Below, piece by piece: positions 1 through 6,101 of a stretch of 8,010 nucleotides of DNA. Under the pieces are notes generated by a model, which was given only the letters and a program-made list of their open reading frames with translations, did no database searches and was not told the DNA's origin. The position numbers and the translations under genes are program-made. The stretch spans positions 1 through 8,010 of the forward strand of contig CAYGVJ010000191.1 of assembly GCA_964353255.1 (NCBI GenBank). Direction: 5' to 3'. Source of the DNA: VFZS01 sp964353255 (GTDB lineage Bacteria; Acidobacteriota; Terriglobia; Bryobacterales; Bryobacteraceae). Each line of letters starts with the position of its first letter. Within the stretch, counting starts at the first letter, position 1.

Positions 1-989
1 GTGGAGCCGGTACGCACGAACACGTAGGCCGAGCCCTGGTCGAAGTTGGCGCCAACGTCGTCCAAATGCGCCCCCACCAGCGCCGTGTCCCCGCTCAAGG
101 CCACCGAGCAGCCGAAGCAGTCCACCGCCGCGCCGTCGGAGGCCGTCAGCTTCGCCTGCTGGCTCCAGGTGGCGCCGCTGCGCACGAACACGTAGGCCGA
201 GCCCTGGTCGAAGGTGGCGCCAACGTCGTCCCAAATCGCCCCCGCCAGCGCCGTGTCCCCACTCAAGGCCACCGAATGGCCGAAGTAGTCATTGATCGCG
301 CCGTCGGAGGCCGTCAGCTTTTGCTGCTGACTCCAGGTGGCCCCGCTGCGCACGAACACGTAGGCTGAGCCCTGCTCGGTGTTGGCGCCAACGTCGTCCT
401 CAGGCGCCCCGACCAGCGCCGTGTCCCCGCTCAAGGCCACCCTGGTGCCGAAGTAGTCGTACGCCGCGCCGTCGGAGGCCGTCAGCTTGGCCTGCTGGCT
501 CCAGGTGGCGCCGCTGCGCACGAACACATAGGCCGAGCCCTGGTCGAAGGTGGCGCCAACGTCGTCCCACATCGCCCCCACCAGCGCCGTGTCCCCGCTC
601 AAGGCCACCGAATTGCCGAAGAAGTCATAGGCCGCGCCGTCGGAGGAGGTCAGCTTGGCCTGCTCGCTCCAGGTAGTTCCGCTGCGCACGAACACGTAGG
701 CCGAGCCCTGGCCGGCGTTGGCGCCAACGTTGGCCCCAAACGCTCCGACCAGCGCCGTGTCCTCGCTCAAGGCCACCGAATGGCCGAACGAGCCACCCGG
801 CGCGCCGTCGGAGGGCGTCAGCTTGGCCTGCTGGCTCCACGTGGCGCCGCTGCGCGCGAACACGTAGGCCGCATCCGCGCCGCCATAAGGCGCCCCCACC
901 AGCGCCGTGTCCCCGCTCAAGGCCACGGAAAAGCCGAACATGCCACCCGCCGTGCCGTCGGAGGCCGTCAGCTTGGCCTGCTGGGTGAA
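1..989 (-). repeat. Tandem 168-bp coding repeats (56-aa FG-GAP_2 blades)
   Basis: The motif complementary to GTGTCC(C/T)CGCTCAAGGCCAC, or a one-base variant of it, recurs at 85, 253, 421, 589 and 757 with an exact 168-bp period. The next copy, at 907, is offset by 150 bp because the first blade lacks six residues of the DVGAN..QGS segment. Six units are visible and the array runs off the left edge. Identity between units is high at DNA level, not only at protein level, so the array arose by recent duplication or is homogenised by recombination. Confidence 0.9.
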
Positions 990-1886
990 TACCGGGTCCA
1001 CCGTCAGCGGATACTCGGCGGCCGCATCTTCCACCACAATACGCACTCGCCGCCCCACTACTTCCAACCGAGACGGCACCAGCCACCCCTGCGCGTCCCA
1101 GGTCTTCAGCCCGCCGTAGCGCAGCAGCGTCTGCTGGCCCGCCCGGAACACCACCCCATCGGCTCCCCCCTCCGCGGCCGGCCGCAGGTCCCCGCCGGTT
1201 TCCAGCACCAGCACCAGCGCTTCTCCCGCCCGCGGCCGCCCCGGACGTTGCTCGAAGGTGAAGCCCTGCTCCAGTCCCTGCGCCTCGTTGACGTACCACT
1301 CCCTCAGCCCGCCCCGGCGATACTCTACCCGGTTACCTTCGACCAGCGCGGGCGCCGCCACCGCCTTCTTCCACCGCTTGCCATAGCCGTAGCCGGCCAG
1401 CCGCATCCGAAGCTCCCCGGCCCGGTGTTTCAGCCGAACCCCGCCGGGCGCGAACTCGACCTCCAGCCCCTGCGCCCGGTTCCGCACCCGGTACCAGCCC
1501 ACTTGCCCGGCGCTCTCCACTTGGTAGCGCGCCGCGTCGTAGGCTCTTCGGAGACTGTCGTAAGCGCCTTGTTGCTTGAGCGCCTCCACCGCCTCCCGAT
1601 CTCGCAGGGGCCGTTCGGCTTCCGCCGCCGCCACGCCGTCGGTGCCGAAATGGACCGCCGTGTCGCGCCCCTGCACGTAGTACTGAACGCGGGCGTCCGC
1701 CTGCCCTTGGTTCTCGATGAAGTATAGGGGCAACCCCGCCAGAAGTCGCCGCACCGGTTGGCGCCCGGCTTTCTCTGTGGCCGCGCCAGTTGGCGCAGGC
1801 CGAGTCACTAACCATCCCGCTGCCCCGATCAGCACCAGGGGCAGCAGCAAAACGTGCCACCCTAAGCGGCTTCGATAGGACGACAT
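1..1886 (-). CDS. Exported FG-GAP repeat protein with FIENQGQ-type N-terminal domain (C-terminus beyond window)
   Basis: At least 628 residues are visible; the frame is open to the left edge with no stop. The ATG at 1886 has a strong Shine-Dalgarno AAGGAGGG 7 nt upstream. Residues 1-36 look like a signal peptide or anchor: MSSYRSR, then a hydrophobic stretch around 10-27, then a small-residue region (TGAA). FIENQGQ at 56-62, followed by a YYVQGRD stretch, matches the N-terminal domain seen on many SBBP/FG-GAP beta-propeller proteins of Acidobacteria and related phyla. Residues about 90-299 form a beta-rich linker ending in YPLTVDPVF. From residue 300 on there are tandem units with the core VALSGDTALVGA and GSAYVFVRSGATW (FG-GAP_2 type), probably blades of a beta-propeller. 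The Ca-binding DxDxDG loop of classical integrin FG-GAPs is absent. The role is probably extracellular binding or adhesion; the ligand is unknown. The sixth visible unit carries DCFGCS, with two cysteines where the others have D-Y/F-FG-x-S. Confidence 0.85.
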   Translation of the reverse strand, partial: MSSYRSRLGWHVLLLPLVLIGAAGWLVTRPAPTGAATEKAGRQPVRRLLAGLPLYFIENQGQADARVQYYVQGRDTAVHFGTDGVAAAEAERPLRDREAVEALKQQGAYDSLRRAYDAARYQVESAGQVGWYRVRNRAQGLEVEFAPGGVRLKHRAGELRMRLAGYGYGKRWKKAVAAPALVEGNRVEYRRGGLREWYVNEAQGLEQGFTFEQRPGRPRAGEALVLVLETGGDLRPAAEGGADGVVFRAGQQTLLRYGGLKTWDAQGWLVPSRLEVVGRRVRIVVEDAAAEYPLTVDPVFTQQAKLTASDGTAGGMFGFSVALSGDTALVGAPYGGADAAYVFARSGATWSQQAKLTPSDGAPGGSFGHSVALSEDTALVGAFGANVGANAGQGSAYVFVRSGTTWSEQAKLTSSDGAAYDFFGNSVALSGDTALVGAMWDDVGATFDQGSAYVFVRSGATWSQQAKLTASDGAAYDYFGTRVALSGDTALVGAPEDDVGANTEQGSAYVFVRSGATWSQQQKLTASDGAINDYFGHSVALSGDTALAGAIWDDVGATFDQGSAYVFVRSGATWSQQAKLTASDGAAVDCFGCSVALSGDTALVGAHLDDVGANFDQGSAYVFVRTGS

Positions 1887-1893
1887 CGCTTTA

Positions 1894-1901
1894 CCCTCCT
1901 T
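1894..1901 (-). promoter_or_regulatory. Ribosome binding site of the FG-GAP gene
   Basis: AAGGAGGG on the minus strand, 7 nt before the ATG at 1886. It is the strongest Shine-Dalgarno in the window and fixes this start. Confidence 0.8.
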
Positions 1902-1929
1902 CCCGAGGCCCGCTGCGGAGCCAATTATG

Positions 1930-1944
1930 GTGCAAGCTTTGCAC
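1930..1944. promoter_or_regulatory. Inverted repeat in the FG-GAP gene leader
   Basis: Perfect inverted repeat GTGCAA-GCT-TTGCAC, 15 bp in all. It lies between the putative -10 box (1997-2002) and the ribosome binding site, where a repressor operator or a small leader hairpin would fit. No regulator is identifiable from the window. Confidence 0.3.
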
Positions 1945-1996
1945 GGCAACAAGGGAATTGAGCGGCGATTTCCGTTTTGGCCCCGGTTCGCTCCAA

Positions 1997-2002
1997 ATTA
2001 TA
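1997..2002 (-). promoter_or_regulatory. Putative -10 box (TATAAT) for the FG-GAP gene
   Basis: An exact TATAAT on the minus strand sits in a locally AT-rich patch about 110 bp upstream of the ATG at 1886. No good TTGACA-like -35 is seen at 16-18 bp spacing (the sequence there is near AACCGG), so this is a candidate only. It would give a leader of about 100 nt. Confidence 0.35.
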
Positions 2003-2028
2003 CACCTTACGTCCGCGGCCCGGTTCCC

Positions 2029-2046
2029 CGGTCGGAGCGGCGACCG
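2029..2046 (-). terminator. Small GC hairpin immediately after the operon's last stop codon
   Basis: CGGTCG-CCGCTC-CGACCG forms a 6-bp stem with a 6-nt loop starting directly after the TGA at 2047-2049. There is no U-tract behind it, so it is not a classical intrinsic terminator. It may protect the 3' end of the message or act in Rho-dependent termination. Confidence 0.25.
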
Positions 2047-2352
2047 TCAGGAGCTCTGGAAGTAGCGTTTGAGCTTACGCGTAACTCCCGCCAGCCACGG
2101 CATTTCGCTCTCCCCGTTCGCGGGCGATCTTCCCCTTGAGGTTGTGGCTCTGATCGACCATGTAGGCGATGTCGGCCTGGCGCCCGGTCTGACACTCGAA
2201 GAGCGCGATCTCGTGGAGCTCGATGCGAAACGCGTCGAGCGCCTTGAAAACCATGTCTTGATGGGTTCGGGCCGGCCGCCTCGACCGCCTCCCGCAGCGC
2301 GGCGCCTGAAAGGCCCTGAAGGAACGGCGTGAAGAACGGGAACGTACTTCAT
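2047..2352 (-). pseudogene. Small unrecognised gene downstream of thrB, apparently broken by three +1 shifts
   Basis: The ATG at 2352 overlaps the thrB stop as ATGA, a typical translational-coupling arrangement, and GAAGGGG lies about 8 nt upstream. The straight reading from this ATG to the TGA at 2047 gives 101 codons but a poor Arg/Ser-rich protein. Coding-like sequence instead moves between frames: FFTPFLQGLSGAALREAVE in the second frame (from about 2342), then HQDMVFKALDAFRIELHEIA onwards in the third frame (from about 2262), then SEMPWLAGVTRKLKRYFQSS back in the first frame to the stop. Each change equals one extra base; the last two fall at a CCC run (2263-2265) and a GGGG run (2112-2115). 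Without the three extra bases the product would be about 100 aa. The middle segment has about 87% GC at third positions, as expected for real coding here. I do not recognise the family. It could be a decaying pseudogene or a run of sequencing errors. Confidence 0.5.
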
Positions 2353-3269
2353 GGCCGCGCCCCTTCTGACTCCTCTTCCAGCTCATACCCTCGCGCGGCA
2401 ATCTGCGTCGGAATGACTTCGGAGGCGTGCCCGTGGAGCGTGAAGATCTGGCGCACCAGATCGCACACCTGCTCGAAGCCGCGCTCGTAGAACACCAGGA
2501 TGGCCGGGCCGGCGCCGCTGAGCGCGCAGCCCAGCAGGCCCGGCGCTCGCAACTTGAGGATCTCTTCCAGCCCCGGAACCAGCGCGGCACGGTACGGCTG
2601 GTGGAAGCGGTCTTCGAGGGCCGCGGGAAAGGCGCTGACGCTGCCCGCGGCCAGCGCGGCCACCAGGAGAGCGGCCCGCTGCACGTTGAAAACAGCATCG
2701 GCGCGCGAGTACGCTTCCGGCAAGACAGCCCGGGCGGTAGTGGTTGGCAGGTCGAAGTCCGGCGCCACCACCGCCACCGCAAACCGTGCCGGAAGCTCCA
2801 GCCGCACGGCGCGCGCCACGCCGCCGGAATCGATGGCCGCGGCCACGATGGAACCCAGCACGCAGGCCGCCACGTTGTCCGGATGCCCCTCGATCCGCGC
2901 CGCCTCATCCAGAATGCGCAGCCGCTTCCAGCCCAGGTCCAGCAGACGGTCGGCGATCACCACGCCGGCGGTCAGCGCTGCGGCACTCGATCCCAGGCCC
3001 TTGCCGATGGGGATCTGGTTGTCGATCTCGAGCTCGATCGGCGGCAGCGTCTCCCGCACGTGTTGGGCTACGGTCAGGGCCGTCTGCCAAATCAGGTTCC
3101 CCTCGTCGGTAGGAATCAGCGCGGCGTCGCGCCCTTGGACGCGAATCTCCAGCTTCGGCGCCCGGCGGAAGCGGCACACCAGGAAGATGTCGAGCGCCAG
3201 GCCCAGAGCATCGAAACCCGGCCCAAGGTTGGCGCTGGAGGCCGGTACCCGAAGCGTGGCCCAGGACAT
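2349..3269 (-). CDS. thrB: Homoserine kinase
   Basis: 306 aa, normal length for the family. ThrB phosphorylates L-homoserine with ATP to O-phospho-L-homoserine, the substrate of threonine synthase, in the cytoplasm. The GHMP-kinase motifs are all present: PASSANLGPGFD at 9-20, the ATP-binding PIGKGLGSSAA loop at 87-97, EGHPDN at 127-132 and the C-terminal LSGAGPA at 250-256. The ATG at 3269 lies 5 nt after the stop of the upstream dehydrogenase gene and has no strong Shine-Dalgarno, so translation is probably coupled. It overlaps the following small gene by ATGA. No thrA or thrC is adjacent in this window; the upstream partners are carbohydrate-type enzymes. Confidence 0.93.
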   Translation of the reverse strand: MSWATLRVPASSANLGPGFDALGLALDIFLVCRFRRAPKLEIRVQGRDAALIPTDEGNLIWQTALTVAQHVRETLPPIELEIDNQIPIGKGLGSSAAALTAGVVIADRLLDLGWKRLRILDEAARIEGHPDNVAACVLGSIVAAAIDSGGVARAVRLELPARFAVAVVAPDFDLPTTTARAVLPEAYSRADAVFNVQRAALLVAALAAGSVSAFPAALEDRFHQPYRAALVPGLEEILKLRAPGLLGCALSGAGPAILVFYERGFEQVCDLVRQIFTLHGHASEVIPTQIAARGYELEEESEGARP

Positions 3270-3274
3270 GGAGC

Positions 3275-4288
3275 TTAGCCGAGCGTAACCTTCTGCCCCT
3301 CGCGGCAGGAGCGGTACACCGACAGGACGATCTCCAGGGCCGCGTAGCCGTCCTCGCCCGAGATCGGCGGCCGCCGGCCCGTCCGGATCGCCTCTCCAAA
3401 CTCCCGGAACTGCCGCTCGAACGGCGTGAGCGAGATGGCCATGGGGTCGGAGGAACCCGACATCACGTCCTTGGCTACCGGCGCCGGCTCGCCCTGGTCA
3501 TCCTGAACATCCCAGCTCGTCAGCCGATCGCCGGAGATGATAGCGGTGCCTTTGGTCCCGTGGATTTCCATGTGCTCGGTGTAGCCCGGCCAGAAAGCGG
3601 TCGAGGACTGGATCACTCCAGTGGCCCCGCACTCATATTTCAGCAGCGCGCAGACCACGTCCTCGGATTCGATCCGGTGCAGGGCCCCCAGTTGCCAGTA
3701 GCCGTAAACCTCCTGGACCGGCCCGATCAGCCAGCGCAGCACATCCACTTGGTGGATAGCCTGGTTGATCAGCGCCCCGCCGCCTTCCGTCGCCCAGCTT
3801 CCTTTGATCGGTCGCGAGTAGTACTCCGGCGAGCGGTACCACTTCACGTAGGCGTCGGCCTGGAGAATCCGGCCCAGCCGGCCGTCCCGGATGGCTTTGT
3901 GGAGGAACAGGCTCGAATCGTCGTAGCGGTGCTGGCTCACCACCCCCAGCGGGATGCCGGCGGCGCGCGCTGTCTCGAGCATGGCGCGCGCTGTCTCCAG
4001 GTTGGTGGCGATGGGCTTTTGCACCTGAATGGGCTTGCCGCTGGCGGCGCAAATCTCCAGCGGCTGGAGACGGAAATCAGGAAAGGTGCAGAGGTCTACG
4101 AAATCCACCTCCGGGTGGCGGCACACCTCCTGGTAGGTGTCAAGGAACTGCGCGCCGTGTTTCTCTGCGAAGGCGTGACCCGCCGCCGGGTTGATGTCGG
4201 TGCAGACTGTCACCCGGTAACCGATGTTGCTGTACGCCTGGGCGTGCTTGTGCGAGATGGCGCCCGTGCCGATCAGTCCTACGCGCAA
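3275..4288 (-). CDS. Gfo/Idh/MocA family NAD(P)-dependent oxidoreductase
   Basis: 337 aa, usual family length. The N-terminal Rossmann fold opens with MRVGLIGTGAISHKHAQAY (GxGxxS at 7-12). The family's catalytic Lys motif, usually EKP, is present as QVQKP at 88-92, a variant with Gln before the Lys. The C-terminal alpha/beta domain carries GGGALINQAIHQVDVL (169-184) with the conserved His179 and Asp182. Members oxidise or reduce a hydroxyl of a sugar, inositol or related compound; the substrate cannot be read from sequence. The start is TTG at 4288: an in-frame TAG lies upstream, and GAAGGGAGG (4298-4306) is 9 nt before the TTG. The gene begins 18 nt after the isomerase-like gene, so the two probably act on the same carbohydrate. 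Confidence 0.9.
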   Translation of the reverse strand: MRVGLIGTGAISHKHAQAYSNIGYRVTVCTDINPAAGHAFAEKHGAQFLDTYQEVCRHPEVDFVDLCTFPDFRLQPLEICAASGKPIQVQKPIATNLETARAMLETARAAGIPLGVVSQHRYDDSSLFLHKAIRDGRLGRILQADAYVKWYRSPEYYSRPIKGSWATEGGGALINQAIHQVDVLRWLIGPVQEVYGYWQLGALHRIESEDVVCALLKYECGATGVIQSSTAFWPGYTEHMEIHGTKGTAIISGDRLTSWDVQDDQGEPAPVAKDVMSGSSDPMAISLTPFERQFREFGEAIRTGRRPPISGEDGYAALEIVLSVYRSCREGQKVTLG

Positions 4289-4297
4289 GGTGTCGAT

Positions 4298-4306
4298 CCT
4301 CCCTTC
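4298..4306 (-). promoter_or_regulatory. Ribosome binding site supporting a TTG start
   Basis: GAAGGGAGG on the minus strand, 9 nt before the TTG at 4288 and directly after the stop of the upstream gene. With the in-frame TAG upstream it decides the start of the oxidoreductase. Confidence 0.6.
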
Positions 4307-5929
4307 CTAGAAGCCTGCCAGCTCCAACCCATGCCCCCCGCCGCAGATGCTCACCTCCAGCCCCAGAGCCTTGAACATGGCGGCCTTGGCGGCCAGCGCC
4401 AGGCTGGCCCGCTCCGCATCCGGAGCGTAGGCCACCTGAATGTGATTGGATTTGTGCCGCGCCATGAACTGATCGCGCGTAATACCGGGCAGCACCACGT
4501 GCATGATGGGCCACTGCGGGGTGGTGATCTGCCAGCGCCGCTCGGTTTCCTCCTGGGGCAACTGAATCACCGTGGCCCGTCCGAGATCCGCCTTCAGCTT
4601 GCCCTTCTCTACGAACACGCGGCTCCAGACAATCTCGCCCGGCTTGCCGACACCTTTCAGCGATCCGCCGCCCAGCGGGAAGTACATAGCCGGCTGACGC
4701 TCGCTCACCGCCCCGGCGTACCCGCCGATGAAGTGCTGGGGCGGCGCGCCCCCGGAAATCTCGAGCACCCAGACGAACTGCTCTACGCCGTCCAAGGTGT
4801 ACGATTCACCGTAGCGCACGTCGTGCAGCGTGGTCTCCGGATTCAGGCCCAGCTTGCGCCAGACCCGGTTGGTCACCAGCGCGTCCAGCCCCGCGCACTC
4901 GTCCACCTCGTTGAAGTGCGGCAGCGCCTGGCCCTTGTACAGCAGGCGGCCCGTCTTCGCATCCCGCACCGGCGGCCGGTCCACGTTGTTGAGCAGCCCC
5001 TCGGCCAGGTCGGAGGCCGGCGTGAGGTCCTTCAAGCCTTGCTGGTACTGGATGCCGATGAGGTCGCAACCGAACTCGTCGGCGATGCGCACGGCGGCGA
5101 TGTACATCTTGCACTGCGCCAGAATCTGGTCGTCGGTGAGGTCGGTCTCCGGGTTGGGGCCGGTGAGGAACCGCAAGCCCTTGGCGTCCAGCCAGGCGCG
5201 AATCTCGCGGGCTTCCTCGTCCGGCACGCACTGCATGGCGGCATAGAGCGCCGACTGGCTCAGCCGCTCCTTGAAGACGCCCGTCGAGTGCAGCAATTCG
5301 TCGGGGATGAGGGCGTTGTACATGCCCATGCATCCTTCGTCGAAGATGCCCATGATGGCCTTGTCGCGCTTAAGCTCCCGCGCCAGCTTGCGCCCGATCC
5401 GGGTGGCCTTGACCGGCAGCTTGAATCCCTTCAGACTGCGCGCGTGGCTGGTGTCATGCACCAGTCTCTCGCCGGCCAGCCACCGCCTCAGGCCCCCGAC
5501 AAAGAACTCGTCCTGAAAATCGACGCTCCACAGCGTGCTGTAGAGAACACCCGCTTTGGTGAGGCCCGCGTTCAGGTTCAGCATCCCGACCAGCCCCGGC
5601 CATTCCCCGCTCCAGTTAGCCACCGTCAGGATGGGCCCCTTGTGGGTCAGCAACCCGGGAAAGACGTGATGGCTGTACTGCCACACCGCCTCGACCACCA
5701 CCAGAGGAGCCTCCGGCGGAATCTGGCGGAACACCTCCAGGCCGTACTTCTGGCTATCGATAAAGCCGTGGCATTTCTCGGGTTGGTAGGGGTGCCCGCG
5801 GCGCACCTGGCGACCCTCGCGCCGGATGGCCGCCATGACGGCCTCCTCGGCTTTCTGTTGCGCGGGCCAGCACATCTGGTTGGCAGCAAGGCGCAGATCT
5901 CCGCTGGCTACGAGCACGATTTCCGGCAT
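4307..5929 (-). CDS. L-fucose/L-arabinose isomerase family protein
   Basis: 540 aa from the chosen start MPEIVLVASGDLR. The overall pattern fits the FucI/AraA-like fold: an N-terminal alpha/beta domain with VVVEAVWQYSHHVFPG (77-92) and a VANWSGEWPGL segment (103-113), a central region with GIFDEGCMGMYNAL (194-207) and ASDLAEG (305-311), and a C-terminal part with HKSNHIQVAY (492-501) and CGGGHG (529-534). Acidic and His residues in these segments are candidate metal ligands, but I cannot assign them one to one to E. coli FucI. The likely reaction is aldose-ketose isomerisation or a related sugar conversion; the substrate is unknown. The frame stays open upstream to an ATG at 6019, but those 30 extra residues would be encoded across an intergenic palindrome, so 5929 is preferred although its Shine-Dalgarno (GGTGG, very close) is weak. 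No convincing promoter is seen between this gene and the IS. Confidence 0.75.
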   Translation of the reverse strand: MPEIVLVASGDLRLAANQMCWPAQQKAEEAVMAAIRREGRQVRRGHPYQPEKCHGFIDSQKYGLEVFRQIPPEAPLVVVEAVWQYSHHVFPGLLTHKGPILTVANWSGEWPGLVGMLNLNAGLTKAGVLYSTLWSVDFQDEFFVGGLRRWLAGERLVHDTSHARSLKGFKLPVKATRIGRKLARELKRDKAIMGIFDEGCMGMYNALIPDELLHSTGVFKERLSQSALYAAMQCVPDEEAREIRAWLDAKGLRFLTGPNPETDLTDDQILAQCKMYIAAVRIADEFGCDLIGIQYQQGLKDLTPASDLAEGLLNNVDRPPVRDAKTGRLLYKGQALPHFNEVDECAGLDALVTNRVWRKLGLNPETTLHDVRYGESYTLDGVEQFVWVLEISGGAPPQHFIGGYAGAVSERQPAMYFPLGGGSLKGVGKPGEIVWSRVFVEKGKLKADLGRATVIQLPQEETERRWQITTPQWPIMHVVLPGITRDQFMARHKSNHIQVAYAPDAERASLALAAKAAMFKALGLEVSICGGGHGLELAGF

Positions 5930-5956
5930 GCCACCATTCTGCCATACCGCGAGTAG

Positions 5957-5975
5957 GACAGGCCCATGGCCTGTC
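5957..5975. repeat. 19-nt palindromic repeat, copy 1
   Basis: GACAGGCCCATGGCCTGTC: perfect 8-bp arms around a CAT centre. It lies 28 bp upstream of the isomerase-like start and is identical in its 19 nt to the copies at 6049 and 7879. Confidence 0.85.
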
Positions 5976-6002
5976 AGGAAAGGGTCGTGGATCGTCGGTG
6001 GC

Positions 6003-6031
6003 GGGCTGTAGGCGCCCACATCCTACAGCCC
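6003..6031. repeat. Intergenic hairpin with 10-bp arms
   Basis: GGGCTGTAGG (6003-6012) and CCTACAGCCC (6022-6031) are perfect reverse complements around a 9-nt loop. It sits between palindrome copies 1 and 2. There is no T-run on either side. It may belong to the same intergenic repeat array. Confidence 0.7.
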
Positions 6032-6048
6032 ACGCCCCACAGCCCTGG

Positions 6049-6067
6049 GACAGGCCCATGGCCTGTC
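6049..6067. repeat. 19-nt palindromic repeat, copy 2 (abuts IS left end)
   Basis: Identical to copy 1. It ends one base before the left inverted repeat of the IS. With flanking bases, 6047-6068 equals 7877-7898, a 22-bp direct repeat on both sides of the IS. Confidence 0.85.
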
Positions 6068-6068
6068 G

Positions 6069-6084
6069 CTGGACTTTGGCCCTT
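6069..6084 (+). repeat. Left terminal inverted repeat of the IS
   Basis: CTGGACTTTGGCCCTT, exact reverse complement of 7862-7877. It lies 17 bp beyond the transposase stop codon. Confidence 0.85.
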
Positions 6085-6101
6085 TCGTGTGTGTTTTCTG
6101 C

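Noticed and set aside
1..990. Regular repeats that might be taken for a CRISPR or noncoding satellite
   Set aside because: The 168-bp period keeps one reading frame and encodes FG-GAP blades. There are no short repeats with unrelated spacers.
625..1860. Minus-strand frames at 625-1299 and 1333-1860
   Set aside because: They are Gly/Arg/Ala-rich shadows of the FG-GAP gene in a neighbouring frame. The true frame has the signal peptide, strong ribosome site and FG-GAP motifs.
2069..2332. Plus-strand frame of 87 codons opposite the small gene
   Set aside because: It looks protein-like in part, but its third-position GC is clearly lower than that of the minus-strand segments, and the ATGA overlap with thrB favours the minus strand.
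3560..5956. A plus-strand open frame of 798 codons antisense to the isomerase and dehydrogenase genes
   Set aside because: It lies wholly opposite two genes with clear family motifs, has no recognisable domain and is His/Arg/Pro-rich. Long antisense frames are common in GC-rich DNA.
5930..6019. Upstream ATG at 6019 as the start of the isomerase-like gene
   Set aside because: The extra 30 residues would come from the intergenic palindrome and hairpin, and the family-like sequence begins at MPEIVLVASGDLR.
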